Notes: generated by a model from the sequence alone, not told the origin. A DNA stretch of 64,000 nucleotides from Tenuifilum sp. 4138str (GCF_041102575.1 NZ_JBGCUE010000006.1:122836-186835); one strand, 5' to 3'. Shown: positions 9,735 through 20,087, counted from the stretch's first letter. Made by a program: numbers and translations.

Positions 9735-10673
9735 TTACAGCTGTTGTTTAAAATATTCAATGGTTTTTGTTAATCCATCATCAATATTCACCTTTGGTGT
9801 CCATTTTGGAAGGATTTTTCGGGCAACTTCCATATCGGGCTTTCGCTGCTTTGGGTCGTCAACAGTGGCAGTTTTGTATACTATTTCCGATTTGCTCTCT
9901 GTTAGCGCAACAATCTTTTTAGCTAGGTCAATTATTGTATATTCCTCAGGGTTACCTATGTTTATTGGTCCGGTAACATTATCAGGGGTATTCATCAACA
10001 TAATGAGAGCGTCAACTAAATCGTCAATATACATAAAGCTACGGGTTTGAGAGCCATCGCCGTAAATGGTTATGTTTTGGTTGGTTAGGGCCTGAACGGT
10101 AAAATTTGATATAACTCTGCCGTCGGATAAACTCATCCTTGGGCCGTAAGTGTTGAAAATACGAGCAATCTTGATTTTAACGCCATTTTGCATATGGTAA
10201 TTTACAAACAGGGTTTCGGCGCAGCGTTTGCCCTCATCGTAACAGGCCCTTGGCCCAATGGGGTTTACATTGCCCCAGTAATGCTCAGGTTGGGGATGAA
10301 TCTCAGGATCGCCGTAAACCTCGCTGGTTGATGCCTGTAATATTTTAGCTTTTACTCTTTTTGCCAGCCCCAGCATGTTAATTGCACCCATTACCGATGT
10401 CTTAATGGTTTTAATGGGGTTTTGCTGGTAGTATATTGGCGAGGCAGGGCAGGCCAGGTTGTAAATTTCGTCAACCTCGGCATAGTAGGGAACGGTAACA
10501 TCGTGCCTAACCAACTCAAAGTATGGGTTAGCCAGCAAATGCACAATATTTTGCTTGTTCCCGCTGAAGTAGTTGTCGAGGCAAATTACTTCGTTACCCT
10601 CGGAAAGCAACCGCTCACAAAGGTGGGAACCAATAAAGCCTGCTCCCCCTGTAACCAATACTCGTTTTCGCAT
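9735..10673 (-). CDS. UDP-glucuronate decarboxylase (UDP-xylose synthase), extended SDR
   Basis: Converts UDP-glucuronate to UDP-xylose, a precursor for cell-surface glycans. 312 residues from the ATG at 10673, where the family's N-terminus ([21 protein letters not shown]) begins; an upstream ATG at 10685 would add four residues and sits almost on the predicted transcription start. Motifs: NAD loop GGAGFIG at residues 9-15, [27 protein letters not shown], and [11 protein letters not shown] with Tyr145/Lys149. The YDEGK form and [15 protein letters not shown] are characteristic of UXS rather than of dTDP-glucose dehydratase. It lies upstream of the rfb operon, in the same orientation. Confidence 0.9.
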   Translation of the reverse strand: MRKRVLVTGGAGFIGSHLCERLLSEGNEVICLDNYFSGNKQNIVHLLANPYFELVRHDVTVPYYAEVDEIYNLACPASPIYYQQNPIKTIKTSVMGAINMLGLAKRVKAKILQASTSEVYGDPEIHPQPEHYWGNVNPIGPRACYDEGKRCAETLFVNYHMQNGVKIKIARIFNTYGPRMSLSDGRVISNFTVQALTNQNITIYGDGSQTRSFMYIDDLVDALIMLMNTPDNVTGPINIGNPEEYTIIDLAKKIVALTESKSEIVYKTATVDDPKQRKPDMEVARKILPKWTPKVNIDDGLTKTIEYFKQQL

Positions 10674-10694
10674 GTTCAAAAGCATTTACTTTAC

Positions 10695-10702
10695 CAAAAG
10701 TA
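10695..10702 (-). promoter_or_regulatory. Possible -7 box for the UXS gene
   Basis: TACTTTTG on the minus strand (10702-10695) matches TAnnTTTG. A TTTG lies at 23-base spacing, longer than ideal. Its position favours the ATG at 10673 over the one at 10685 as the start. Confidence 0.45.
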
Positions 10703-10772
10703 GGTAATTTCGGCCATATTTGATACAAATGATCCAAACTTGTTGATATACATTTAAAAATAATTGGGTAAA

Positions 10773-10805
10773 TTTGATTTTATTTTAGAAAGTTATGTAT
10801 TTTTG
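10773..10805 (+). promoter_or_regulatory. Promoter of rpsA
   Basis: TTTG (10773-10776), 21-base spacer, TATTTTTG (10798-10805). The leader to the first ATG would be about 45-50 bases, AT-rich, without a strong Shine-Dalgarno, as usual for Bacteroidota. Confidence 0.6.
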
Positions 10806-10859
10806 CAAGTTGAATTTTATCTACAAATAATGTCTAACAAATTAACAATCTGAAAGTTA

Positions 10860-12695
10860 ATGACAATGAATGACGAAATGGCCAAAGAGGCTTTAAAGGA
10901 TCAAAGTGCTGGAATACCCGATTTTGACTGGACATCTTACGCAGATGATCATGCCTACGATCAAAACCAGCGCAAAGAACTTGAAAAAGTTTACGATCAA
11001 ACCCTTTCAACCGTAGCCGAGAATGAGGTGGTTGAAGGTACTGTAGTTGCAATTACAAAACGTGAAGTTTTTGTAAACATCGGCTACAAATCCGAAGGTG
11101 TAATAAGCATCAACGAATTCCGTTACAACCCCGATTTGAAGGTTGGCGACAAGGTTGAAGTTTATGTTGAAAGCTCCGAGGATAAAAAAGGTCAGCTTGT
11201 GCTTTCGCACAAAAAAGCTCGTGTAATGCGTTCATGGGAACGTGTTAATGAGGCCTTTGACAAAAATGAAATTATTAAGGGTTACATCAAGTGCCGTACT
11301 AAGGGCGGTATGATTGTGGATGTATTTGGTATTGAGGCATTCCTTCCCGGTTCACAAATTGATGTTAAACCTATCCGCGACTACGACGTATTTGTAGGAA
11401 AGGTAATGGAGTTCAAGGTTGTAAAAATCAACCACGAGTACAAGAACGTTGTTGTATCGCATAAAGCGCTTATTGAGGAAGAACTCGAACAGCAAAAGAA
11501 AGATATTATTGCTAAGCTCGAAAAGGGTCAGGTTCTTGAGGGTACCGTTAAAAATATTACCAGCTATGGTGTATTCATCGACCTTGGCGGCGTAGACGGA
11601 CTTATTCACATCACTGACCTTTCCTGGGGCCGTGTTAACCACCCCGAAGAGGTTGTGCAGCTTGACCAGAAGCTTAACGTGGTAATTCTCGATTTTGACG
11701 ACGATAAGAAACGTATTGCACTTGGTCTCAAGCAGCTCACTGCTCATCCTTGGGATTCGCTCGATCCAAACCTTAAGGTTGGCGACAAGGTTAAAGGTAA
11801 GGTTGTTGTTATTGCCGACTATGGTGCATTCGTTGAGATTGCCCCTGGCGTTGAGGGCTTAATTCACGTTTCTGAAATGTCGTGGAGTCAGCACCTACGC
11901 AGTGCTCAGGAGTTCCTGAAAGTAGGCGATGAGGTTGAAGCTGTTATCCTAACTCTCGATCGTGAAGAGCGCAAGATGTCGCTTGGTATCAAACAGCTCA
12001 AACCGGATCCCTGGACAAGCATTGAAGAGAAGTACCCTGTTAACTCCAAGCACAAGGCAAAAGTTCGCAATTTCACTACTTTTGGAGTGTTTGTTGAGTT
12101 AGAGGAAGGTGTTGATGGCTTAATCCACATTTCTGACCTTAGCTGGACCAAAAAGATCAAGCATCCTGCTGAATTCACCAATATTGGCGATGAAATTGAG
12201 GTGGTTGTTCTTGAAATCGACAAGGAAAACCGTCGCTTAAGTCTTGGTCACAAGCAGCTTGAGGAAAACCCATGGGATGTTTTTGAGACCATTTTCACCG
12301 TTGACTCCGTTCATGAAGGTACAATAGTTGAAATTTTCGACAAAGGCGCTGTAATTGCCTTACCTTACGGTGTTGAAGGTTTCGCTACTCCTAAACATTT
12401 GGTAAAGGAAGATGGTTCAACTGCTAAGGTTGACGAGAAATTAGCCTTTAAGGTTTTGGAATTCAACAAGAGCGCTAAACGTATAATCGTTTCGCATAGC
12501 CGTACTTTTGAGGATGAGAAGAAGGTTGAAGAGAAAGCAGAAAAAAAATCTAAGGCCTCTTCCGCACAAAAAGTTGTAAAAAAGTTGAATTCTAACATAG
12601 AAAAGACTACCTTAGGGGATATTTCTGAGCTGCAAGCTCTGAAGTCGGAACTCGAGGCAAATCAGAAAAAATCTGATTCCAAGAGCGAAGAGTAA
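10860..12695 (+). CDS. rpsA: 30S ribosomal protein S1
   Basis: RNA-binding ribosomal protein that helps load mRNAs, important where Shine-Dalgarno sequences are weak, as here. 611 residues with six S1 repeats, each with the OB-fold signature: GTVVAITKREVFVNIG, GYIKCRTKGGMIVDV, GTVKNITSYGVFIDLGG, GKVVVIADYGAFVEI, KAKVRNFTTFGVFVEL and GTIVEIFDKGAVIALPYG. The acidic N-terminal segment and the charged Lys/Glu-rich C-terminal tail are typical of Bacteroidota S1. An alternative ATG lies two codons downstream at 10866. Codon use looks biased, as expected for a highly expressed gene. Confidence 0.96.
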   Translation: MTMNDEMAKEALKDQSAGIPDFDWTSYADDHAYDQNQRKELEKVYDQTLSTVAENEVVEGTVVAITKREVFVNIGYKSEGVISINEFRYNPDLKVGDKVEVYVESSEDKKGQLVLSHKKARVMRSWERVNEAFDKNEIIKGYIKCRTKGGMIVDVFGIEAFLPGSQIDVKPIRDYDVFVGKVMEFKVVKINHEYKNVVVSHKALIEEELEQQKKDIIAKLEKGQVLEGTVKNITSYGVFIDLGGVDGLIHITDLSWGRVNHPEEVVQLDQKLNVVILDFDDDKKRIALGLKQLTAHPWDSLDPNLKVGDKVKGKVVVIADYGAFVEIAPGVEGLIHVSEMSWSQHLRSAQEFLKVGDEVEAVILTLDREERKMSLGIKQLKPDPWTSIEEKYPVNSKHKAKVRNFTTFGVFVELEEGVDGLIHISDLSWTKKIKHPAEFTNIGDEIEVVVLEIDKENRRLSLGHKQLEENPWDVFETIFTVDSVHEGTIVEIFDKGAVIALPYGVEGFATPKHLVKEDGSTAKVDEKLAFKVLEFNKSAKRIIVSHSRTFEDEKKVEEKAEKKSKASSAQKVVKKLNSNIEKTTLGDISELQALKSELEANQKKSDSKSEE

Positions 12696-12736
12696 TAATT
12701 GAGTTGCGAAAGTTTAACCATTTAATCCTGAAAGAA

Positions 12737-13099
12737 ATGGAATTCAAAATTCAGAAATTCGAGAAGTTCACCCAGATTGAGGTGCTTGAAGAAAAACTTG
12801 ATACCAATATTGCACCCAGTTTAAAATCTGAGTTGGTTTTAATCTCAGGCAATGGTGAGCGTAACATTGTACTCGATCTGAGCAGTTGCCGATACTGCGA
12901 TTCTTCAGGGTTAAGTGCTATTCTGGTTGCAAACAGGCTCTGTAAAAATGCCGGTGGAACTTTTGTGCTTACCGGACTTACCGATGCCGTTGAACGTTTA
13001 ATTACCATTTCGCAACTCGATACAGTGCTTAATATTGCCTATTCAAAGGATGAGGCAGTGCAAATAATTGAGAAAGCCGAAAACGAAGCTAAAAAGTGA
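12737..13099 (+). CDS. STAS-domain protein (anti-sigma factor antagonist-like)
   Basis: A single STAS domain of 120 residues from the ATG at 12737; an earlier in-frame TTG at 12704 would add unlikely residues. The conserved phospho-site loop reads CRYCDSSGLSAIL, with serines 56 and 57 in the DSSG motif. In SpoIIAA/RsbV-type proteins the serine of this motif is phosphorylated by a cognate anti-sigma kinase. No such kinase or SpoIIE phosphatase gene is adjacent. The stop overlaps the GTG start of the RNase Z gene by 4 bases, indicating translational coupling; the same pair is, from memory, seen in other Bacteroidota. Confidence 0.85.
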   Translation: MEFKIQKFEKFTQIEVLEEKLDTNIAPSLKSELVLISGNGERNIVLDLSSCRYCDSSGLSAILVANRLCKNAGGTFVLTGLTDAVERLITISQLDTVLNIAYSKDEAVQIIEKAENEAKK

Positions 13100-14025
13100 C
13101 GTTTTCAGTTACCATACTGGGTAGCAGTTCTGCATTACCTACATCTAAACGTTTCCCATCCGCTCATGTGCTCAATGTACATGAGCGGTTGTTTTTAATT
13201 GATTGCGGCGAGGGAACCCAAATACAGCTTCGCAGGTTTAAGCTCCCAATGAACCGCATCAACCATATTTTTCTTACCCATTCACATGGCGACCATGTAC
13301 TGGGCATTTTCGGGTTAATATCAACCTTCAATCTTTTAGGGCGCAAGTCCGATTTACATGTTTACGGCGTAGCCGATTTTGAGGATATATTCTATAAAAA
13401 TATCGACTACTTTACTGACCAATTGTCATTTAAGGTCATTTACCACGTTGTTGATCCCTTTAAAGTTGAAACAATTTATTCCGATAAGCATGTAGTTGTA
13501 ACAACCTTGCCCTTGCGGCATAGGGTTCCAACGGTGGGGTATTTGCTCCGCGAGGCCCCACGACCACTGAATATACGTAAGGAGCTAATTGCAAAGTACA
13601 ACCTTTCCCTCGCAGAGATTGTTAAAATAAAAAATGGTTCGGACTATACTTTAAACAATGGAACTGTTATTCCAAATGCTGAGTTGACCTATATTTCATC
13701 GCTACCCCGGTCCTATGCCTACTGCTCCGATACGCTTTACAGCGAAAGGCTTGTTGGACTAGTGAAAAACGTTGACCTACTTTACCACGAAGCCACCTTT
13801 TTACACTCGGATTTACGATTAGCCCGGTTAACCGGTCATAGTACCGCACAGCAGGCAGCAACAGTTGCCTTAAAGGCAGGCGTAGGGAAATTGCTAATTG
13901 GGCACTTCTCATCGCGGTACAAGAATGAAAAGGATTTGCAAAGGGAAGCACAGGAAATATTCCCAGCAACAGAAGTTGTAAACGACGGCCTCACCTTTTC
14001 GGTTGAACCAAAATCAACCTATTAA
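13096..14025 (+). CDS. rnz: Ribonuclease Z
   Basis: tRNA 3'-end processing endonuclease of the metallo-beta-lactamase fold. 309 residues, the usual size of the short form. The zinc motif THSHGDHVLG places ligands His62, His64, Asp66 and His67. LGSSSALPT and DCGEGTQIQLRR at the N-terminus, YCSDT, YHEATFLH and LIGHFSSRY near the C-terminus complete the signature. It starts at GTG 13096, overlapping the STAS gene stop. No other start is possible without losing the conserved first beta-strand (TFSVTILGSSSALP). Confidence 0.93.
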   Translation: MTFSVTILGSSSALPTSKRFPSAHVLNVHERLFLIDCGEGTQIQLRRFKLPMNRINHIFLTHSHGDHVLGIFGLISTFNLLGRKSDLHVYGVADFEDIFYKNIDYFTDQLSFKVIYHVVDPFKVETIYSDKHVVVTTLPLRHRVPTVGYLLREAPRPLNIRKELIAKYNLSLAEIVKIKNGSDYTLNNGTVIPNAELTYISSLPRSYAYCSDTLYSERLVGLVKNVDLLYHEATFLHSDLRLARLTGHSTAQQAATVALKAGVGKLLIGHFSSRYKNEKDLQREAQEIFPATEVVNDGLTFSVEPKSTY

Positions 14026-14099
14026 TCAATTATTTAAGCTATTTAATCATAAATATTAAAACCGATAAGCAAATCGGCCAATAATTTGTTCTATTTTCT

Positions 14100-14107
14100 T
14101 ACCTTTG
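14100..14107 (+). promoter_or_regulatory. Probable -7 box for guaA
   Basis: TACCTTTG fits TAnnTTTG and lies 23 bases before the ATG at 14131. No matching -33 TTTG at 19 bases. It overlaps an upstream in-frame TTG, which argues for the ATG as the true start. Confidence 0.5.
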
Positions 14108-14130
14108 CAATTCAAAGTGTTTGTATTACC

Positions 14131-15660
14131 ATGCATCAAAAAATTTTGATACTCGATTTTGGCTCCCAGTATACCCAGCTAATTGCACGTAGAATTAGAG
14201 AGTTCAATGTTTACTGTGAGATTCACCCATTTAACCGAATCCCAAAGCTCGACAATACCGTTAAGGGGGTTATACTATCCGGAAGCCCTTTTTCCGTGAG
14301 GGATAAGAATGCTCCAATGCCCGATTTGACTGGTATTAGGGGAAGATACCCTTTGCTTGGAATTTGCTACGGAGCACAGCTGCTATCCCATACCAATGGG
14401 GGTGAGGTTTTACCATCGGCCATTAGGGAGTACGGCCGGGCTACTCTGGAGGTTGTTGATAGTAACTGCCCGCTTTTCACAAGCCTATCGCCAAAATCGC
14501 AGGTTTGGATGTCGCATGGCGATACCATAGCAAAAATTCCTGATAACTTTAAAGTTGTTGCCAGCACTGCCGATGTAAAAGTAGGCGCATTTAGCGTGTT
14601 GGGCGAGCAAACCTACGGTATTCAGTTTCACCCGGAGGTGTATCACAGCGTTGAGGGATCAAAGCTACTCAAAAATTTTGTAGTTGATATTTGTGGCTGC
14701 AACCAGGATTGGACACCCGCATCGTTTATCGATGAAACAGTATCGAATCTCAGAAACCAGTTAGGTAATGATAAGGTTGTTCTGGGCCTTTCTGGTGGGG
14801 TGGACTCATCGGTTGCCGCTATGCTGCTGCATAAAGCTGTAGGCCCAAATTTGACCTGTATATTTGTTGATAATGGATTACTTCGTAAAAACGAGTTTTC
14901 GCAGGTATTGGAGTCCTACAAAACTTTGGGGCTCAATGTGATTGGCGTTGACGCCAGCCAACGATTCTATAGTGAGCTAAAGGGCGTTTCCGACCCGGAG
15001 CACAAACGGAAAATTATTGGGCGAATCTTCATTGAGGTTTTTGACGAGGAAGCGCATAAGATTAAGGATGTAAAATGGCTTGGTCAGGGAACCATCTACC
15101 CCGATGTAATTGAATCGGTATCGGTTAATGGCCCATCAGCCACCATAAAATCGCATCATAACGTGGGCGGGCTACCCGAAAAAATGAACCTAAAGGTAAT
15201 TGAGCCTCTACGCTTACTTTTTAAGGATGAGGTTCGTAGGGTTGGCAAGGAGTTGGGTTTACCCGGCGGTATCCTTAATCGCCATCCTTTTCCAGGGCCT
15301 GGCCTGGGGATTAGAATACTTGGCGAAGTTACACCAGAAAAAGTACGCCTCTTGCAGGAGGCCGATAGCATTTACATACAAGGATTACGCGAAGCAGGTC
15401 TGTACGATAAGATTTGGCAGGCCGGAGCCATTCTACTTCCCGTCCAGTCAGTGGGTGTAATGGGCGATGAACGCACATATGAATTTGTAGTAGCCTTACG
15501 CGCTGTTACCTCTACTGATGGAATGACCGCAGATTGGTTCCATTTCCCTTACGAATTCCTGGCTCGTATCTCAAACGAGATTATTAATAGGGTAAAAGGC
15601 ATTAATAGAGTGGTTTACGATATCAGCTCAAAACCCCCCGCCACAATAGAGTGGGAGTAA
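14131..15660 (+). CDS. guaA: GMP synthase (glutamine-hydrolysing)
   Basis: Amidates XMP to GMP using glutamine and ATP. 509 residues from ATG 14131, where the conserved N-terminus [20 protein letters not shown] begins. The class-I amidotransferase domain shows nucleophile Cys79 (LGICYGAQ) and the FHPEV His/Glu pair. The ATP-pyrophosphatase domain shows the P-loop [11 protein letters not shown]. The C-terminal dimerisation domain ends in the typical KPPATIEWE. Next gene begins 16 bases downstream, so a joint transcript with the S41 protease is likely. Confidence 0.96.
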   Translation: MHQKILILDFGSQYTQLIARRIREFNVYCEIHPFNRIPKLDNTVKGVILSGSPFSVRDKNAPMPDLTGIRGRYPLLGICYGAQLLSHTNGGEVLPSAIREYGRATLEVVDSNCPLFTSLSPKSQVWMSHGDTIAKIPDNFKVVASTADVKVGAFSVLGEQTYGIQFHPEVYHSVEGSKLLKNFVVDICGCNQDWTPASFIDETVSNLRNQLGNDKVVLGLSGGVDSSVAAMLLHKAVGPNLTCIFVDNGLLRKNEFSQVLESYKTLGLNVIGVDASQRFYSELKGVSDPEHKRKIIGRIFIEVFDEEAHKIKDVKWLGQGTIYPDVIESVSVNGPSATIKSHHNVGGLPEKMNLKVIEPLRLLFKDEVRRVGKELGLPGGILNRHPFPGPGLGIRILGEVTPEKVRLLQEADSIYIQGLREAGLYDKIWQAGAILLPVQSVGVMGDERTYEFVVALRAVTSTDGMTADWFHFPYEFLARISNEIINRVKGINRVVYDISSKPPATIEWE

Positions 15661-15676
15661 AATTTTATTACTGTGT

Positions 15677-17269
15677 ATGAAAAAATTATTATCAATTTTT
15701 CTTTTAGTTTTTGCCCTGTTTATCTCGGCAGGTGCTCAAAACAATTCTAGCTTTAGCGCATATAAATTTGTTCGCTTTATTCAGTACCTATCAGGGAACT
15801 ACGTTGATACCATCAACGTAAATCAGCTGGTTGACGATGCCATTATTGAAATTCTGGGACAGCTCGATCCCCATTCAATATATATCTCAAAGGAAGATGT
15901 TCAGGCCATGAACGAACCCCTTGAGGGAAACTTTGAGGGAATTGGTGTTGAGTTTAACATCCTTAACGATACCTTAATAGTAGTTAATCCCATTTCCGGA
16001 GGGCCATCGGAACGTGTTGGCATAATGGCAGGAGATAGGATAGTTGAAATTGACGGGAAGCCAATTACCAATATTGGGCTAAAAATCCCCGATGTCCATA
16101 AACTACTGCGTGGGCCCAAAGGTACCAGGGTTGATGTGAAAATTTTACGTAAGGGTGTTTCCCAGCTACTAGATTTTACCATAATCCGCGATAAAATACC
16201 CATTTACAGTATTGATGCTTCATACATGGCTCGTCCGGGTATTGGGTATATCAAAATAAACCGATTTGCTGCCACAACCGAGCAGGAGTTTGTTGAGGCT
16301 CTAGAGAAACTTGAGAAGGAGAAAATGGCCGACTTAATAATCGATTTAAGGAATAATGGAGGAGGCTTCCTTAACTCGGCATACGAGCTGGCAAGCTACC
16401 TTCTTGAACCCGGTAAGCTAGTGGTTTATACCCAGGGCCGAAATAGCCCCCGAACCGACTACTTCTCCCATTTCCGTGGCCGTAAGCCATTTAAGGGCCG
16501 GCTTGTGATAATAACCGACGAGGGTTCAGCCTCGGCAAGCGAGATTCTTGCTGGTGCAATTCAGGACTGGGATCGTGGTATAGTTGTTGGTCGCAGAACT
16601 TTTGGCAAAGGGCTTGTCCAAAATCAGCTCCCCTTGCCCGATGGTTCCATGATTAGGTTAACCGTGGCCAAATACTTTACACCTACCGGCCGAGCCATCC
16701 AGAAACCATACAAAATGGGCGATATGAAGGATTACTATTCCGATTTGGATAAACGGTATAGTAGAGGTGAGTTTTTCAATCAGGATAGTGTCCATTTCCC
16801 CGATTCGCTTAAGTACACCACCCTGGTTAAGAAGAAGGTAGTTTATGGTGGCGGCGGCATAATGCCCGATGTTTTTGTTCCACTCGATACTACTTACTAC
16901 TCTGAATACTACGGTAAACTTGTTCGAACAGGTTTAATTAACCAGTTTGCTATAACCTGGGTTGATGCTAACCGTGAATTGCTTAAGAAGAAATACCCGA
17001 AGTTTGAAGTCTACAACAAAAACTTTGAGGTTACCGATAACATATTGGATGAACTCTATTCCTATGCCGAATCCCGGCAAATAGCTCGCGATAGCACTGG
17101 TATTCAAACTTCCAAGGCTGAACTAAAACTCCAGCTAAAAGGTTTGTTTGCCCAATCGCTTTTTGGTTCAGGTTTTTACTATCAGGTTACCAATGAACAC
17201 AACGAATCGTTCATTAAAAGCCTTGAGGTGATTAACAATTGGACTCGATATAAGCATTTAGTACAATAA
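15677..17269 (+). CDS. S41 family C-terminal processing protease, exported
   Basis: Serine protease of the CtpA/Prc type acting outside the cytoplasm. The 530-residue protein begins with a signal peptide (LLSIFLLVFALFISAGAQ). A PDZ domain follows (~85-165, with GIGVEF and GDRIVEIDGKPI), and the catalytic core carries the Ser/Lys dyad: S286 in EGSASASEIL and K311 in FGKGLVQ, 25 residues apart as in E. coli Prc. The C-terminal ~130 residues form a helical extension found in Bacteroidota members. The substrate is unknown. Confidence 0.92.
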   Translation: MKKLLSIFLLVFALFISAGAQNNSSFSAYKFVRFIQYLSGNYVDTINVNQLVDDAIIEILGQLDPHSIYISKEDVQAMNEPLEGNFEGIGVEFNILNDTLIVVNPISGGPSERVGIMAGDRIVEIDGKPITNIGLKIPDVHKLLRGPKGTRVDVKILRKGVSQLLDFTIIRDKIPIYSIDASYMARPGIGYIKINRFAATTEQEFVEALEKLEKEKMADLIIDLRNNGGGFLNSAYELASYLLEPGKLVVYTQGRNSPRTDYFSHFRGRKPFKGRLVIITDEGSASASEILAGAIQDWDRGIVVGRRTFGKGLVQNQLPLPDGSMIRLTVAKYFTPTGRAIQKPYKMGDMKDYYSDLDKRYSRGEFFNQDSVHFPDSLKYTTLVKKKVVYGGGGIMPDVFVPLDTTYYSEYYGKLVRTGLINQFAITWVDANRELLKKKYPKFEVYNKNFEVTDNILDELYSYAESRQIARDSTGIQTSKAELKLQLKGLFAQSLFGSGFYYQVTNEHNESFIKSLEVINNWTRYKHLVQ

Positions 17270-17340
17270 TTTTTCAGTTTTTTTAAATTCAAGTGTTTTA
17301 ATACTTTTTACAGGTCGTTTTTTGACCAATTAATTATGTT

Positions 17341-18918
17341 ATGGAGATAAATAATGAATTCAGGCAGTTGGGTTTATCGGAAAAAGCCCTTCTAGCAATT
17401 AAGAAAAAGGGTTTTGAGCAACCATCGCCTATCCAGAAAATAACCATTCCGGTATTGCTGAGCGAAAGCTGCGATATAATAGCCCAAGCTCAAACAGGTA
17501 CTGGTAAAACAGCAGCCTTTGGCTTACCAATAATCGATTTACTCGATGGTCAACCTAAGGGAATTAAGGCATTAGTCCTTGTGCCAACCCGCGAGCTCGC
17601 ACTTCAGGTTTGCGACGAGATGCTATCGCTGGCCGATAAGCGAATTATTATTACCGCTGTTTACGGGGGGCAATCAATCTCGGAGCAACAGCGCCGTATA
17701 AAAAAAGGTGTAGATGTGGTGGTTGGTACACCCGGTCGCATTCTCGACCTAATCAGCCGTGGCGATCTCGACTTTAGTCAGCTCCAGATATTTGTTCTCG
17801 ATGAGGCCGATGAAATGCTTAACATGGGTTTCATTGAGGATATTGAGGAGATTATGCGTCACACTCCCAAGGAGAAAAGGGTGCTGCTTTTCTCGGCCAC
17901 AATGCCCGATCGTATTGTGAAGCTGGCTAAAAACTACATGAAGGAGCCCAAGAGGCTTGAGGTTGACAAAGCAAAACCCACCACTGGCTTAACGGATCAG
18001 ATTTACTTTGAGGTGCGCGAAAGCGATAAGTTTGATGCCCTTACCCGAATTATTGATATTGAGCCTGAATTTTACGGACTGGTGTTCTGCCGTACCCGCA
18101 ACGATGTGGATGTAGTTACCGGAAAGCTAATTGAACGGGGTTATGCTGCTGAGGGATTACATGGTGAAATTTCGCAGGCACAGCGTGAAAAAACCTTGAG
18201 CCGTTTCCGTAAAAAGCATATAAATATTCTTATTGCTACCGATGTGGCTGCACGGGGTATCGACATTGTTGATTTAACCCATGTGATTAACTACAGCCTT
18301 CCACAGGATCCAGAGTCGTACATTCACCGCATAGGACGTACCGGACGTGCCGGAAAGCAGGGAACAGCCATTACATTTGTTTCGCCCGAGGAATATCGTA
18401 AACTGAACTATTTCCAGAAAGCCACAAAGGTTAATATTCGTAAAGAGTTGCTTCCAACGGCTGAGGATATTGTTGCTGTTAAGCGCGAAAAGATTAAAGA
18501 GGAGTTAGTTGAGATTATAAACCAGGGCAACTATATGGATTACCTTGGAATGGCTGATGATCTTATTGAGACCAACAGTCCAGAGGTAGCCCTGGCAGCC
18601 CTGCTAAAGCTTGCCTTCAAAAGCCAGCTCGATGTATCGAGTTACACTGAAATTAGAACCTTCCGTGTCGATACCAAGGGAACAACACGCTTGTTCATTG
18701 GACTTGGCAAAAAGGATGGTATGACTCCCAAGAAGATTTCAGAGTTTATTCGTAAAGAGGTGAAAATACCCGATAGGAATATCGACGATATACTGGTTCG
18801 CGATGACTTTTCGTTCATCACAGTACCATTTACTGATGCCGAGAAAATTCTCTCAGCATTCTCAAACAGAACCCAGGATGGTAAACCTTTGGTAACAAAA
18901 GCAAAACCCAAGAAGTAG
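17341..18918 (+). CDS. DEAD-box ATP-dependent RNA helicase with DbpA-type RNA-binding domain
   Basis: Unwinds or remodels RNA, probably in ribosome assembly or RNA decay. 525 residues. Motifs in order: Q motif (GFEQPSPIQ), Walker A AQTGTGKT (50-57), PTRELALQV, GTPGR, DEAD (154-157), SAT, and HRIGRTGRAGK. The C-terminal ~75 residues (RLFIGLGKKDGMTPKKIS onward) match the DbpA/CsdA RNA-binding domain. The 70-base gap upstream contains no strong promoter match, only a small GGTC/GACC hairpin. The RNA methyltransferase follows 14 bases after the stop, so both may form an RNA-metabolism operon. Confidence 0.93.
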   Translation: MEINNEFRQLGLSEKALLAIKKKGFEQPSPIQKITIPVLLSESCDIIAQAQTGTGKTAAFGLPIIDLLDGQPKGIKALVLVPTRELALQVCDEMLSLADKRIIITAVYGGQSISEQQRRIKKGVDVVVGTPGRILDLISRGDLDFSQLQIFVLDEADEMLNMGFIEDIEEIMRHTPKEKRVLLFSATMPDRIVKLAKNYMKEPKRLEVDKAKPTTGLTDQIYFEVRESDKFDALTRIIDIEPEFYGLVFCRTRNDVDVVTGKLIERGYAAEGLHGEISQAQREKTLSRFRKKHINILIATDVAARGIDIVDLTHVINYSLPQDPESYIHRIGRTGRAGKQGTAITFVSPEEYRKLNYFQKATKVNIRKELLPTAEDIVAVKREKIKEELVEIINQGNYMDYLGMADDLIETNSPEVALAALLKLAFKSQLDVSSYTEIRTFRVDTKGTTRLFIGLGKKDGMTPKKISEFIRKEVKIPDRNIDDILVRDDFSFITVPFTDAEKILSAFSNRTQDGKPLVTKAKPKK

Positions 18919-18932
18919 ATAGCTTAGTAATC

Positions 18933-20087
18933 ATGAGCGAGAAATTTCAAATGGTAGCCAAAACCCTTCAGGGTTTGGAAGAAGTATTGGCCGAAGAGCT
19001 AAAGGAAATCGGAGCTGAAAACATTGAGGTTGGTTGCCGTTCGGTTTCCTATTACGGAACCAAGGAGACTCTCTATAAATCAAATTTTTGGCTAAGAACC
19101 GCTCTGCGAGTTCTAAAACCCATTTATGTTTTCAACGCCCGTACAATCGATGAGTTCTATGGGAATGCCCGCAAGTTCGATTGGACTTCCGTAATGGAGC
19201 TTTCCCACAAATTTGCCGTGGAGAGCGTTGTGAACTCGGAGTTATTCCCACATTCACGGTACATTGCTTTAAAACTGAAAGATGCAATTGCCGACCAGTT
19301 CCGCGATAGGTTTGGCAAGCGTCCTTTTGTCGACCCCAAAAAACCTCACATCACCTTTCATATCCATGTGAATAACGATGTTTGTACCGTATCGCTCGAT
19401 TCATCGGGCGAGTCCTTACACAGGCGAGGGTATAGGGTAGCACAGGATGTAGCTCCAATTAACGAGGTGCTTGCAGCGGGGCTTATCAAACTATCGGGGT
19501 GGAATGGCGATTCCGTGTTTATTGACCCCATGTGTGGTTCAGGCACCATTCTGATTGAAGCAGCACTAATTGCCTATGGTATTGCTCCGGGTATTTTCCG
19601 CCAACACTTTGGTTTTGAGAACTGGCTCGATTTTGATGAGCAACTACTGCAATCCATTTACAACGATGATAGCAGGGAACGCGATTTTGAGTACCTGATA
19701 CTAGGCCGCGATATATCAAAGCAGGCTATTGCCTCAGCCATGGAAAATATCAAGGAGTCGGGGTTGCATAAAAAGATTGATTTGGGGGTGGCCTCAATTT
19801 TCGATTACAACCCTCCCAGGGTTGATAAGGGCATTGTAATAACCAACCCGCCTTACGGCGAAAGGCTAAAGAAGGAGCAGATTGAAAATTTCTATAAGCA
19901 GCTCTCCGATGTTTTTAAGAATAAGTATACAGGGTACGATGTTTGGATTATAAGCTCAAACCAGGAAGCGCTCAGAAGTTTTGGACTTCGTCCCTCAAAA
20001 AAAATCAACTTACTCAATGGAGCTTTGGAGTGTAAGTACCAACGATTTTCAATGTATAAGGGAAGTTTAAAATCAAAGCAGAGCTAA
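18933..20087 (+). CDS. THUMP-domain class I SAM-dependent RNA methyltransferase (RlmL-N/YpsC type)
   Basis: Predicted to methylate a guanine N2 in 23S rRNA. 384 residues: an N-terminal ferredoxin-like/THUMP region (~1-155) and a Rossmann methyltransferase domain. Key motifs: the SAM loop DPMCGSGTILIEAA (198-211) and the catalytic NPPYGERL beginning at 305. YpsC/RlmL-type proteins have this same order. The longer E. coli RlmKL fusion is absent; only the RlmL-like half is present. Exact target is inferred from family. A perfect terminator begins at the stop codon. Confidence 0.9.
   Translation: MSEKFQMVAKTLQGLEEVLAEELKEIGAENIEVGCRSVSYYGTKETLYKSNFWLRTALRVLKPIYVFNARTIDEFYGNARKFDWTSVMELSHKFAVESVVNSELFPHSRYIALKLKDAIADQFRDRFGKRPFVDPKKPHITFHIHVNNDVCTVSLDSSGESLHRRGYRVAQDVAPINEVLAAGLIKLSGWNGDSVFIDPMCGSGTILIEAALIAYGIAPGIFRQHFGFENWLDFDEQLLQSIYNDDSRERDFEYLILGRDISKQAIASAMENIKESGLHKKIDLGVASIFDYNPPRVDKGIVITNPPYGERLKKEQIENFYKQLSDVFKNKYTGYDVWIISSNQEALRSFGLRPSKKINLLNGALECKYQRFSMYKGSLKSKQS

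Noticed and set aside
10422..10703. Plus-strand frame opposite the UXS gene
   Set aside because: Shadow of the minus-strand gene; no family-like residues.
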